Shown here: one piece after another, positions 52,308 through 62,150 of the stretch
Position numbering within the stretch: position 1 is the stretch's first letter
Layout of the letters: each line of letters starts with the position of its first letter
Assembly (NCBI GenBank): GCA_951812825.1
Contig: OX638324.1
Coordinates: forward strand, 630,459 to 694,458
Source: an uncultured Dehalococcoidia bacterium
GTDB lineage: Bacteria > Chloroflexota > Dehalococcoidia > Lucifugimonadales > GCA-2712585
Direction: 5' to 3'
DNA length: 64,000 nt
The notes under the pieces: generated by a model
The model's input: the letters and a program-made list of their open reading frames with translations, nothing else
Told to the model about the DNA's origin: nothing
Databases searched by the model: none
Program-made: the position numbers and the translations under genes

Positions 52308-52351
52308 ATCCCCTCACTGCCCTATCCTTTGCGCGCCCTAACCCCTCATAA

Positions 52352-52380
52352 TTGACACCCTAACTGGCCCATACTAGAAT
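52352..52380 (+). promoter_or_regulatory. Promoter of rex
   Basis: TTGACA, 17 nt, TAGAAT on the + strand, giving a leader of about 80 nt before the TTG at 52469. No clear Rex operator (TTGTGA/TCACAA type) is seen in the leader. Confidence 0.65.
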
Positions 52381-52468
52381 CGCCCTACCCCGACATTCCG
52401 TTTTACCCTCATTTCTCCCTTGAGATCGCCCAGGAGGAACCGAAAGCCCGCTCCCGCAAGGAAATTCA

Positions 52469-53134
52469 TTGGCCCTCCAACCTGACAATACCCCATCCCA
52501 ACCCTCCAGGGTTCCGGACGTCGTCATCGACCGCCTGCCCCAGTACGTTCGCATCCTGCACGCCCTCATGGACTCCGGCGTCGAGGTGGTCAGTTCTCAT
52601 CAGTTGGGCCGGCGCCTTCAGGTAACCCCCGCCCAGATACGAAAAGACCTCAGCTACCTCGGACGCTTCGGCAAGCAGGGCAGGGGCTACGACGTTCGCT
52701 ACCTCGCCTCCGAACTCAAGCAGATACTCGGCCTCAACCGCCGATGGAACGTCTGCCTCATAGGCGTGGGTCGCCTCGGCAGAGCCATCCTCAGCTACCC
52801 AGGCTTCGCCCCGGAAGGCTTCGAAATCGTCGCCGCTTTCGACACAGACGACCGCGTCGTGGGTGCCACTTTAGGCGAACTGAAGGTCCAGCCAATGGAC
52901 GAGTTGGGCGAAACCGTTGAGCGTCTGAACATCAGCATCGGCGTCATTGCTGTGCCAAGCTCCGTGGCTCAGGAGGTGATGAAACTGCTCACCGAATGCG
53001 GCGTTGAAGCCATCCTCAACTACGCTCCCGTCTACCCCCACGTGCCGGAGCGAGTTCGCGTCCGCAACGTGGACCCCGTCCTCTCTCTCCAGTCGATGAC
53101 CTACTACCTCAGCCATCGAAACAACCACGGTTAA
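52469..53134 (+). CDS. rex: Redox-sensing transcriptional repressor Rex
   Basis: 221 residues. The winged-helix domain (VPDVVIDRLPQYVRILHAL, VSSHQLGRRLQVTPAQIRKD, SYLGRFGKQGRGYDV) is followed by a Rossmann domain, VCLIGVGRLGRAIL, that binds NADH/NAD. Rex represses fermentative and respiratory genes until NADH rises. The TTG start is preceded by AAGGAAATTCA. Its stop codon overlaps the stop of the convergent atpC, so rex faces the ATP synthase operon. Confidence 0.93.
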   Translation: MALQPDNTPSQPSRVPDVVIDRLPQYVRILHALMDSGVEVVSSHQLGRRLQVTPAQIRKDLSYLGRFGKQGRGYDVRYLASELKQILGLNRRWNVCLIGVGRLGRAILSYPGFAPEGFEIVAAFDTDDRVVGATLGELKVQPMDELGETVERLNISIGVIAVPSSVAQEVMKLLTECGVEAILNYAPVYPHVPERVRVRNVDPVLSLQSMTYYLSHRNNHG

Positions 53135-53574
53135 CCGACCCTGGGCGAATCTCCCCGCTGCGCCCTCGCCCGCCGTCTCCGTCGCGCCACCGCCAGCCGC
53201 ACCGTCGCCCTCCTGAGCTGCGCTAGCGCCTGCTCCAGGTCCACGTCGGCAGACCGCATGGCAATCCGCTCACGTGCCTGTTCCATCGCCTCTTGCGCCC
53301 GCTCCTCGTCGATCTCCTCCGACCGCTCCGCAGCGTCCGCCAGGATGCTGATGCGATTCTCCATCACCTCCAGAAACCCTCCCGTCACCGCAAGGAACGT
53401 CTCCTCCCCGTCCTTTCGCACCATCAACTCCCCGGGCTGCAGCATGCTCATCAATGCCGCATGATGCGGCAGAATCCCCAGGTCCCCCTCTGTTCCGGGG
53501 GCCACCAGCACCTCCACTTCGTCAGAGTAGACGACCCTCTCGGCGGTGATTATCTCCAATCGCATCGTTGGCAT
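53131..53574 (-). CDS. atpC: ATP synthase epsilon subunit
   Basis: 147 residues. N-terminal beta-sandwich (MRLEIITAERVVYSDEVEVL, GDLGILPHHAALMSMLQPGE) and a C-terminal two-helix region (RAQEAMEQARERIAMR). It is part of the central stalk and an intrinsic inhibitor of F1. Five nt after atpD. The tail-to-tail overlap with rex is 4 bp. Confidence 0.95.
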   Translation of the reverse strand: MPTMRLEIITAERVVYSDEVEVLVAPGTEGDLGILPHHAALMSMLQPGELMVRKDGEETFLAVTGGFLEVMENRISILADAAERSEEIDEERAQEAMEQARERIAMRSADVDLEQALAQLRRATVRLAVARRRRRARAQRGDSPRVG

Positions 53575-53579
53575 GTCGA

Positions 53580-55004
<1,425 letters not shown>

Positions 55005-55026
55005 TCAATTACTAGCCGCGGTCGCC

Positions 55027-55890
55027 TTAGCCCTCCAGGCTGACGGCGCCGCCTACAATGTCTAGAAGTTCCGCGGTAATGCTGTCTTGCCGCACCTTGT
55101 TCAGCTCCAGAGTCAGGTCTCCCACCATCTCGTTGGCGTTGTCCGTCGCGTTCCTCATTGCAACCATCCGCGCCGACTGCTCGCTGGCACTCAATTCCAG
55201 CATGGAGTGATAGACCTCCATCTCCACAAATCGCGGCAGCAGCAGATCCAGCACAGCCAGCGGATCCGGCTCGTAGATGTACCCCACCCGCGATTCCGCC
55301 GGCAAGTCCGACGGTTCGATAGGCAGCAGACGGGTGATCTTCGGTCTCTGCGAAGTCAGCGTCACGAACTCCGGATACGCCAGGTACACCTCGTCAATCG
55401 ATCCCTCGTTATAGTCGCTTAATATAATCTGCGCGATGGGGAGAATCTCCGCCATCGGCGGCCGGTCCCCCAGGTTCACGAACACTGCCTGCACGTCCTG
55501 CCCCGTCCTCACCACAAAGTCCCTTCCCTTCCTGCCAACCGCCACAATGCGTACCGGCGTCGGTCGCTTCTCAACGATGAACTGCGCCACCGCCCTGTTC
55601 AAGTTCCCGTGCAGCCCTCCGCACAATCCCCGGTCCGGCGTCAGATGCAGCAGCGTAATCCGATTCACCGGCCTCTGCGTCAGCAGCGGATGGATCTCCT
55701 CCGTGTCCTGCCTCTGCGCCTTCAGGTCGGAAATCACCTGCTGAATCTTCTCCGCGTAGGGGCGTCCCGCCAGCACCGCGTTCTGGGCGCGCCTCATCTT
55801 GGAGGCCGCAATCATCTCCATTGCGTGCGTCACCTTGGCGGTGTTCTCTATGCTGCGAATTCGCCTCCGCAGCTGTCTCAAACTTGGCAT
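55027..55890 (-). CDS. atpG: ATP synthase gamma subunit
   Basis: 287 residues. The N-terminal helix LRQLRRRIRSIENTAKVTHA and the C-terminal RMVAMRNATDNANEMVGDL and LNKVRQDSITAELLDIVGGA are the family's conserved coiled-coil ends. It is the rotating central shaft. It sits between atpA and atpD in the standard order. Confidence 0.95.
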   Translation of the reverse strand: MPSLRQLRRRIRSIENTAKVTHAMEMIAASKMRRAQNAVLAGRPYAEKIQQVISDLKAQRQDTEEIHPLLTQRPVNRITLLHLTPDRGLCGGLHGNLNRAVAQFIVEKRPTPVRIVAVGRKGRDFVVRTGQDVQAVFVNLGDRPPMAEILPIAQIILSDYNEGSIDEVYLAYPEFVTLTSQRPKITRLLPIEPSDLPAESRVGYIYEPDPLAVLDLLLPRFVEMEVYHSMLELSASEQSARMVAMRNATDNANEMVGDLTLELNKVRQDSITAELLDIVGGAVSLEG

Positions 55891-55921
55891 TTCAGTCTCT
55901 CGCCGGCTTCCTCATTGACCT

Positions 55922-57436
55922 CTATGACGCTGCGAACGTCGCCTTGAACTCCTCCAGCCCCTTCTTCAGCACCTCTTCTAGCTCCTCCGTAATGTCTCCG
56001 GCCTCCATAATCTGGCCCTCCAGCTCCGGCGCCGCCGTCTCAACGTAGCGACGCAGCTGTTCCTCGAAGGCTCTGCATTGGGGTATGGGCACTTCGTCCA
56101 GGTAGCCGTTGTTCAGCGCATAGAAGATGATCGCCTGCCTCCCCATGGAGAGCGGCTCGTACTGGGGCTGCTTCAGAATCTCGATGCTCCGCTGCCCCCT
56201 CTCCAACTGCGCCCGCGTTTCCGCATCCAGGTCCGCCGTGCCGAACTGCGCAAATGTCGCCAGCTCGCTGTACTGCGCCAGGTCCAGGCGCAGCCTGCCC
56301 GCCACGCTTCGGATGGCCCGCGTCTGCGCGGCTCCGCCCACCCTCGACACCGAGAGACCCACATTCACCGCCGGGCGTATCCCGGCGTTGAACGCCTCAG
56401 GCTCCAGATAGATCTGCCCGTCCGTAATCGAAATTACGTTGGTAGGTACATACGCCGAAACGTCCCCCGCCTGCGTCTCGATGACGGGCAAAGCCGTCAG
56501 CGATCCGCCCCCGAATTCGTCCGCCAGCTTCGCCGCCCGCTCCAGCAACCGGCTGTGCAGATAGAAAACGTCTCCCGGATAAGCCTCACGCCCGGGCGGC
56601 CTCCGCAGCAGCAGCGACATCTGGCGGTACGCCCACGCGTGCTTCGTCAGGTCGTCGTAGATGATCAGCGCCTCCCGCCCCGTCTCCATGAACTCCTCGC
56701 CGATGGCGCAGCCGGCGTAGGGTGCAATGTACTGGAGCGGCGCCGGGTCCGATGCGTTGGCCGCCACGACAACCGTGTGCTCCATCGCCCCGTGCTCCTC
56801 CAGCGTCGACACCACCTGGGCCACCTTTCCCTGCTTCTGCCCGATGGCCACGTAGATACACAACAAGTTCTGGCCCTTCTGGTTGATAATCGTATCCAGG
56901 GCAATCGCCGACTTCCCCGTCGACCGGTCGCCAATAATCAGCTCCCGCTGCCCACGGCCTATGGGAATCATCGAATCGATAGCCTTGATGCCCGTCTGCA
57001 CCGGCGTATCCACCGACTGCCGAATGACCACGTTGGGTGCAATCCGTTCGATGGGTCGGACCTTCGTCGTCCGAATGGGCCCTTTCCCATCCAGCGGCCG
57101 CCCCAGCGCGTCCACCACCCTCCCCACAAGCTCGTCACCCACCGGCACCTCGATGATCCGTCCCGTAGAGCGGACTGTGTCCCCCTCCTTTACCGCGTCG
57201 TCACCCCCCATCACGGCGGCGCCCACCGTGTCCTCCTCCAGGTTCAGCGCCAGGCCCAGCACCCCGCCTGGAAACTCCAAAAGCTCGCTGTACTGCGCGC
57301 CCTGAAGCCCCTGAATCCGGGCGATTCCGTCCCCCGCTTCCACCACCGTGCCCACGTCAACCATTCGGAGTTCCCCTTGGAACTCCTCAATCTGGCGTCT
57401 GATTACCGAAACAATGTCTGAACCGCGCGTGGTCAT
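55922..57436 (-). CDS. atpA: ATP synthase alpha subunit
   Basis: 504 residues. Walker [10 protein letters not shown] near 170, [40 protein letters not shown], and the Arg-finger segment [14 protein letters not shown]. It forms non-catalytic nucleotide sites and donates the arginine finger to beta. GGAGGCTTAT precedes the ATG. Confidence 0.97.
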   Translation of the reverse strand: MTTRGSDIVSVIRRQIEEFQGELRMVDVGTVVEAGDGIARIQGLQGAQYSELLEFPGGVLGLALNLEEDTVGAAVMGGDDAVKEGDTVRSTGRIIEVPVGDELVGRVVDALGRPLDGKGPIRTTKVRPIERIAPNVVIRQSVDTPVQTGIKAIDSMIPIGRGQRELIIGDRSTGKSAIALDTIINQKGQNLLCIYVAIGQKQGKVAQVVSTLEEHGAMEHTVVVAANASDPAPLQYIAPYAGCAIGEEFMETGREALIIYDDLTKHAWAYRQMSLLLRRPPGREAYPGDVFYLHSRLLERAAKLADEFGGGSLTALPVIETQAGDVSAYVPTNVISITDGQIYLEPEAFNAGIRPAVNVGLSVSRVGGAAQTRAIRSVAGRLRLDLAQYSELATFAQFGTADLDAETRAQLERGQRSIEILKQPQYEPLSMGRQAIIFYALNNGYLDEVPIPQCRAFEEQLRRYVETAAPELEGQIMEAGDITEELEEVLKKGLEEFKATFAAS

Positions 57437-57505
57437 CTATAAGCCTCCTGCCGCGTCATTGCCTTCACGCAACGGCGCGGGTTACGTATCTTCCTTATCT
57501 TTAAT

Positions 57506-58078
57506 CTACGCCGACCCCGAAATCGAGGCCCCTTCCAGCTCACCCCTCAGACCCTCCAGCTTGGTCCGCGTGCTGCCGTCCAGCAGCTTGTCTCCAATTC
57601 GCAGTACAAGCCCGCCGATTATGGCCGGGTCCACGTGGGCCTCCAATTCAACCTTCTTGCTCGTCATCTCCTCCACGAAGCGGGAAATCCTGTTGCGCTC
57701 TTGCCTCCGCAGTGGTATCGCCGAATAGACCGCCACCCGCTCAACGCCTTTTCGGGCGTCCAGCAGCCCCTGGAACTCCGACTCCACCTTGTAGGCCATG
57801 TCCGAAAGTCCCTGGGACACCATCACGCAGAGCATATTCCGCGCCAGCGGGTTCACCCGTTTTCCCAGCGCCTCGTGAATCACTTCCACCTTCTTGTCGA
57901 AGGGCACCTTCGCATGCTTCAAAAAGACCCTGAATTCCTCGCCGGAAAGGGCTTCGCTGATGCGACGCAAATCTGCCGCCCAGGCGTCCAGAGTCTTATC
58001 CACCTGCCGCGGTTCCGTAGCCGTGGCCATCTCATAGATGGCCTGAGCGTACCTCTTTGCCCTGAGACTGCTCGCCAT
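57506..58078 (-). CDS. atpH: ATP synthase delta subunit
   Basis: 190 residues, slightly longer than the usual ~175-180. The N-terminal helical domain starts LRAKRYAQAIYEMA; the C-terminal domain contains VDPAIIGGLVLRIGDKLLDG and STRTKLEGLRGEL, the OSCP signature region. It links the peripheral stalk to F1. Five nt after atpF. Confidence 0.93.
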   Translation of the reverse strand: MASSLRAKRYAQAIYEMATATEPRQVDKTLDAWAADLRRISEALSGEEFRVFLKHAKVPFDKKVEVIHEALGKRVNPLARNMLCVMVSQGLSDMAYKVESEFQGLLDARKGVERVAVYSAIPLRRQERNRISRFVEEMTSKKVELEAHVDPAIIGGLVLRIGDKLLDGSTRTKLEGLRGELEGASISGSA

Positions 58079-58083
58079 ACTGC

Positions 58084-58590
58084 CTATCCCTGGCCCTTCC
58101 CGACTTCCTGGCCTTCTTCGAGCACCTGCACAATCAACTCCCGGTGTGCGCTCGCGTCCAGCGACTGTCCGATTACCCGTTCAGCCGCTTGAATCGCCAG
58201 AATGGCAAAGTGCCGCTTCACCTCTTCCACGGCGCTGTCCCGTTCCTGCTGAATCTCCTCCCGAGCGCGCGCCACGAAGGCTTCCGCCTCCGCTCGCGCC
58301 TTGACCATCTCGTCTTCCCTATACTTGTCAGCCAGCGCTCGGGCCTGCTCCAGCAGCTGCTGCCCCTGCCTGCGGGCCTCTTGCAGCTGCTCCTGGGTCC
58401 GGGCCTCCGACTCCGCCGCCTCCTGCCTTGCCTGCTCCGCCGCCTCCAGGCTCTCCCGAATCCGCTCCGACCTCTCGTCCAGCATCTTCAGGATTGGCTT
58501 ATAGGCAAAGAAATACAGGATCACCAGCAGGATGGCGAAGTTAACCAGAAAGACAAGTAGGCTCGGTAAGTTAAAACCTAACTCTTCCAA
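58084..58590 (-). CDS. atpF: ATP synthase b subunit
   Basis: 168 residues from a TTG. One N-terminal membrane helix (LLVFLVNFAILLVILYFFAY, about 11-30), then PILKMLDERSERIRESLEAA, beginning a long charged right-handed coiled coil rich in Glu, Gln, Arg and Ala. It is the peripheral stalk. Only one b-type gene is present, so a homodimer is expected. Confidence 0.93.
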   Translation of the reverse strand: MEELGFNLPSLLVFLVNFAILLVILYFFAYKPILKMLDERSERIRESLEAAEQARQEAAESEARTQEQLQEARRQGQQLLEQARALADKYREDEMVKARAEAEAFVARAREEIQQERDSAVEEVKRHFAILAIQAAERVIGQSLDASAHRELIVQVLEEGQEVGKGQG

Positions 58591-58629
58591 GGGTTACCTC
58601 TTTTCCCATCCAACCTTCGTCAGCCCGGT

Positions 58630-58914
<285 letters not shown>

Positions 58915-58935
58915 TCACGCAGTAATATTTGTTGT

Positions 58936-59034
58936 CTAATCCTGACGGCTGGCGTAGATTGCAAAAACGCCGGCCAGCGTCCCCAACGTAGCCGCTAGGG
59001 TCACTACCACAAATAACAGTATCAATATTTCCAT
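58936..59034 (-). CDS. Unrecognised 32-residue single-span membrane peptide in the atp operon
   Basis: The ATG is preceded by a very strong GGAGGAGAGAG and the frame encodes MEILILLFVVVTLAATLGTL followed by AGVFAIYASRQD, then TAG. Twenty-odd hydrophobic residues form one membrane span with a short charged tail. It lies between atpB and atpE, 30 nt before atpE, in the same transcript. No known family is recognised; position suggests an F0 accessory peptide or a translational-coupling leader for atpE. Confidence comes from the ribosome-binding site and clean frame. Confidence 0.6.
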   Translation of the reverse strand: MEILILLFVVVTLAATLGTLAGVFAIYASRQD

Positions 59035-59082
59035 CTCTCTCCTCCGTTCACAACTTTACCTCCCTTCACCCTAAACCCGCAC

Positions 59083-59112
59083 CGTCATTCCCGCGAAGGC
59101 AGGAACCCACTC
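59083..59112. repeat. Interspersed repeat B, inside the atp operon
   Basis: CGTCATTCCCGCGAAGGCAG then GAACCCACTC, between atpB and the 32-residue ORF. It is a member of the family at 22867. An intra-operon repeat in mRNA could form a hairpin and affect relative expression of a and c subunits. Confidence 0.65.
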
Positions 59113-59173
59113 ACTACCCACGCCTGACCCTCCATTTCTGCCGCTCGACATTGTCACTCTTGGAATCCTTTTC

Positions 59174-60373
59174 TTATTCATCATGATGAGCTATCGCCAA
59201 TGTGGCAAAGGTCAGCGTCAACCCCGCGAAAATCATTGCCTGTATTAACCCCACCAGTAACTCCAGCCCATAGAAGGGTATGCTGAATACGAACGGCACC
59301 AGAAACGCTGAAACCAGTATCAGCAGCTTTCCCGCAAGCATATTCCCGAACAGCCTGAAGGTGAAACTCACCACCCGGATGAATTCACTTAAACCCTCCA
59401 GAATGCCTACAAACAGGTCAATTGGCCCATTCAACAGCCGGCCTGGTCCTTTGATAAGTGTCTTCACTCTGATGAATTTTGCCAGATACCCGAAGCCAAG
59501 CCTTCTCAATCCCCATATCTCCACGAACAGGAACGCCACCACCGCCAGCGCCAGCGGCATGTTCACGTCCGTGCCGGCGGGCCGAAGCAGGTCAATGCGT
59601 GGCGTCTTCCCCTTCTCAGCGTGCTCCACCACAAGCATTCCGCCGGACTTCACCGCGTCAAACTTCACTATCTTCCCAACCGCGCTCTCGGAAACACACG
59701 GCGCCGGTGTGCATCCCTTCGAAAGCTCATCACCGATCTCCGACTCCTGCTCCAGGTGGAAGACCGCGCCGTCCTTTAACGTAAACTCGCTGTCACCCAC
59801 ACTGACGATGGTCCCGTGAAGGTGCATCGCCTTCCCTTCCTCTGCCTTCGCGATATATTCCGCGTTCGCCTCCTCCGAAGAATTGAATCCCAACGAAGGA
59901 TAAATCGGCAACAAACCCATCCAGGCATTAAAAAGCACAAACAGAAATATAGTCGCGATAATCGGAAAAAAGGCCCGCGCGATTCCCTTGCCGGAAACCC
60001 CCTCCACAAAGTTCAGCAGCCCCTCCACAATCACCTCGCCGAAACTCTGCAGCCGTCCTGGCACCAGCTTCCTGCGGGAAGCGGCCAGCACCAGTATCAC
60101 TATCAGGAGAATCGTGGTGAGCCAAGAAGACAACATCGAGTTGGTGATGGCAAAGCCCATGAACCCCAGGTTTCCGCCCCTGGCCGCAATCTCCCGTTCC
60201 TCCGCGGGGAACACTGCCGAAGCAGGCAGATGCACTTCCGGCTCTTTCACTATCGTGCTGGTGCCGAAAAGCTCCGACCCCACCGCCCCAACCACAAACC
60301 CGAATATCAGCAGAGCCAGGAGGCTCAACCCGGCCCCAATGATTAGCGGCTTAGCTAAGGCTGACTTGGGCAT
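59174..60373 (-). CDS. atpB: ATP synthase a subunit with a large extracytoplasmic insertion
   Basis: 399 residues against about 240-280 usually. The core is intact: LQSFGEVIVEGLLNFVEG, LFNAWMGLLPIYPSLGF, NMPLALAVVAFLFVEIWG, SFTFRLFGNMLAGKLL with the essential Arg at about 340, and the C-terminal GLIQAMIFAGLTLTFATLAI. Residues about 161-262 form a soluble insert (HGTIVSVGDSEFTLKDGAVF, then Cys221 and Cys226) looking like a small beta-rich domain. By E. coli topology the loop faces outside. The ATG overlaps the TAA of the upstream gene (TAATG). Confidence 0.93.
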   Translation of the reverse strand: MPKSALAKPLIIGAGLSLLALLIFGFVVGAVGSELFGTSTIVKEPEVHLPASAVFPAEEREIAARGGNLGFMGFAITNSMLSSWLTTILLIVILVLAASRRKLVPGRLQSFGEVIVEGLLNFVEGVSGKGIARAFFPIIATIFLFVLFNAWMGLLPIYPSLGFNSSEEANAEYIAKAEEGKAMHLHGTIVSVGDSEFTLKDGAVFHLEQESEIGDELSKGCTPAPCVSESAVGKIVKFDAVKSGGMLVVEHAEKGKTPRIDLLRPAGTDVNMPLALAVVAFLFVEIWGLRRLGFGYLAKFIRVKTLIKGPGRLLNGPIDLFVGILEGLSEFIRVVSFTFRLFGNMLAGKLLILVSAFLVPFVFSIPFYGLELLVGLIQAMIFAGLTLTFATLAIAHHDE

Positions 60374-60615
60374 TAACGCCCCTTACGCTCCCCGTTTGCA
60401 CTGTTCTGAGACGAATCCTGTAGAAATGGGGCCATCAACTTATACATGCCGTAAAAAGCCGTTACCACTCCCAACAATGTCCCGCCGAGCAAAAATACGG
60501 GCGAGGTTTCAAACTTCCTGTCCAGCCACAATCCGGCAAGCACTCCTATAACGATGCACACCGCTACGTACCATCCCAATCCCACCATCTGCATAGCCAG
60601 GCGCCAACCGGACAT
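60373..60615 (-). CDS. AtpZ/AtpI-family F0 assembly protein
   Basis: 80 residues with two membrane spans: MVGLGWYVAVCIVIGVLAGL then WLDRKFETSPVFLLGGTLLG followed by VVTAFYGMYKL. The GxxAGLWLDRKFxTxP pattern is that of AtpI/AtpZ-type proteins which lie at the start of ATP synthase operons and assist c-ring assembly or divalent cation supply. It overlaps atpB by one base. Confidence 0.85.
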   Translation of the reverse strand: MSGWRLAMQMVGLGWYVAVCIVIGVLAGLWLDRKFETSPVFLLGGTLLGVVTAFYGMYKLMAPFLQDSSQNSANGERKGR

Positions 60616-60638
60616 TCGCTACCTTCAAAACTTGGTGA

Positions 60639-60667
60639 ACTTTATCACTAGCACTTTTTAAAGTCAA
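60639..60667 (-). promoter_or_regulatory. Putative promoter of the ATP synthase operon
   Basis: TTGACT, 17 nt, TAAAGT on the - strand, 24 nt before the first gene (60615). Confidence 0.6.
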
Positions 60668-60713
60668 CAAGAGCACGCTGGCCAAGGCCGTCTCAGGATG
60701 CCAAAAAAATCCC

Positions 60714-61286
60714 CTATTCCTTCGGCTGCTCCTTCGACTCGCCCTTGCCGATGTCTTCCAAATCCAGGGTGTTGATGAAGTCCGTAAAGGCAGACATCCT
60801 CTGCAACTCCTCTTCCCTAACCTTCGTGGGCTTGTCCTCGTCCACCGAAGTCATGTCCTCCTTGGAAATCGGACGGCCCGTATCCGCATCTAGCTGAATG
60901 CCCGCCTTGTCCAAAACGTTGTCTTCTGCGTATATGGGCACCTGCGCCCTCACCGCCAGCGCAATCGCGTCGCTCGGACGCGAGTCCACCTCCACCTTCT
61001 TCCCGTCCATCGACACGCCTATCTTGGCGAAGAACGTATCGTTCTTCAAATCGTTTATTCGGATGTAACTGATCTCTGCGCCCAGGTTGTCGATGACCGA
61101 TTGCAGCAGGTCGTGGGTCAGTGGCCGCGGGACCGATATCCCCTGTAGCTTGACCGCGATGGCGTCAGCCTCCGCCGGGCCTATCCAGATGGGTAGGTGC
61201 CTGTCCGATTCCATCTCCTTCAGAATGACCACCCGCTGGTAGTTCATCAGGCTGACCCTAATGCTATCTACGGTCATCTCCTGCAT
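60714..61286 (-). CDS. Bifunctional nuclease (BFN/DUF151) domain protein
   Basis: 190 residues. The BFN domain is clear: VDSIRVSLMNYQRVVILKEM, LPIWIGPAEADAIAVKLQGI, RPLTHDLLQSVIDNLGAEIS, VDSRPSDAIALAVRAQVPIY. A charged tail carries KPTKVREEELQRM. Members were described as nucleases in plants; bacterial roles are unclear. ATG 61286 is chosen over a GTG at 61292 because AGGAGGT spaces better. It stands alone, about 100 nt upstream of the atp operon. Confidence 0.88.
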   Translation of the reverse strand: MQEMTVDSIRVSLMNYQRVVILKEMESDRHLPIWIGPAEADAIAVKLQGISVPRPLTHDLLQSVIDNLGAEISYIRINDLKNDTFFAKIGVSMDGKKVEVDSRPSDAIALAVRAQVPIYAEDNVLDKAGIQLDADTGRPISKEDMTSVDEDKPTKVREEELQRMSAFTDFINTLDLEDIGKGESKEQPKE

Positions 61287-61317
61287 AAACACCTACCTCC
61301 TGCCTCGACTATTGCTA

Positions 61318-61347
61318 ATTCTAGTTTTCAGCTTCAAGAAGTGTCAA
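61318..61347 (-). promoter_or_regulatory. Promoter of the BFN-domain gene
   Basis: TTGACA, 18 nt, TAGAAT on the - strand, about 32 nt before the ATG. Confidence 0.65.
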
Positions 61348-61359
61348 GCTAGTCCACTC

Positions 61360-61399
61360 CTCCTCTCCCAGCGTGGGAGAGGACTGAGGTGAGGGTGAT
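61360..61399. repeat. Interspersed repeat C, copy 5
   Basis: CTCCTCTCCCAGCGTGGGAG then AGGACTGAGGTGAGGGTGA, hairpin with a purine-rich tail, 5 nt from the 3' end of the SCO1664-like gene. Confidence 0.75.
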
Positions 61400-61403
61400 T
61401 CCC

Positions 61404-62150
61404 CTAGAACCTTCGCATCTCTGGGAACGCCCCCGCCTTCGCCAGCCACCCGGTCCGCTGTGCCAGAGCTTCCATCTCCTCAGGCTGCAGCAGCTCTGCC
61501 AGCTCCTTCACCAGACCCTGCGGAGACAAAACCGCCTCCAGAAAACCCTCCATCGCCTCCAACGTCTCCGGCTCCAACTCCTCCCCCCAAAAGTCCCATA
61601 TCACCGTCCGCAGCGTAAACGCCGCGTTGAACGTCAACCCGTGATCGATTCCCCACACCCGTCCATCCAGCCCCTTGATGCAATGCACCGCCTTCCGGTC
61701 GGCGTTATTCGCAATGATGTCGAAGCAGGCAATCCGCTTCAACTCACCGCGGTTGGACTCCCGAAGCTCCCGATACGTGACTCCCGGTTCGTGCTCCACG
61801 AACCGCTGCATAGAGCCTACGCCGTAGGGGCCTTCTCGGATTACCGTCTCAGGTACGAACTCCCACCCCAGAATCTGGCTGAAAAGGTAAGCGGCGCACT
61901 CCCGCTTGTACAAAGTCCCCGATTCGAAGTCCCACAGTGGAATCTCGCCCTTCATAGGCTTGTAGATCGCCCGCATCTCCTGTCCGTCCTCGTCCCGCAG
62001 CTTCGCCAGAAAAGTATAGTTGGAACCCACCGGCGTCAGAATGCAGGAGGCCACCTCCCCCTCCCTCAGCAACCGCGACTGGTTCGCCTCGTCATCGAGG
62101 GTCAGGGACGGTTCTTCCGCCTGTTCAGGGGTGCAGCGCTTGGTGGCCAT
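61404..62150 (-). CDS. SCO1664-family protein (PI3/PI4-kinase-like fold)
   Basis: 248 residues from MATKRCTPEQAEEPSLTLDD. Kinase-like elements are visible: AIYKPMKGEIPLWDF with the ATP-contacting Lys, LYKRECAAYLFSQILGW, and IACFDIIANNADRKAVHC, a DxxxxNxDR catalytic-loop look-alike, with GIDHGLTFN as the metal-binding segment. In Actinobacteria and Chloroflexota it is paired with DUF3090, as here, with a 26-nt overlap. Function is unknown; the 11 codons upstream of the chosen ATG are also open. Confidence 0.8.
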   Translation of the reverse strand: MATKRCTPEQAEEPSLTLDDEANQSRLLREGEVASCILTPVGSNYTFLAKLRDEDGQEMRAIYKPMKGEIPLWDFESGTLYKRECAAYLFSQILGWEFVPETVIREGPYGVGSMQRFVEHEPGVTYRELRESNRGELKRIACFDIIANNADRKAVHCIKGLDGRVWGIDHGLTFNAAFTLRTVIWDFWGEELEPETLEAMEGFLEAVLSPQGLVKELAELLQPEEMEALAQRTGWLAKAGAFPEMRRF

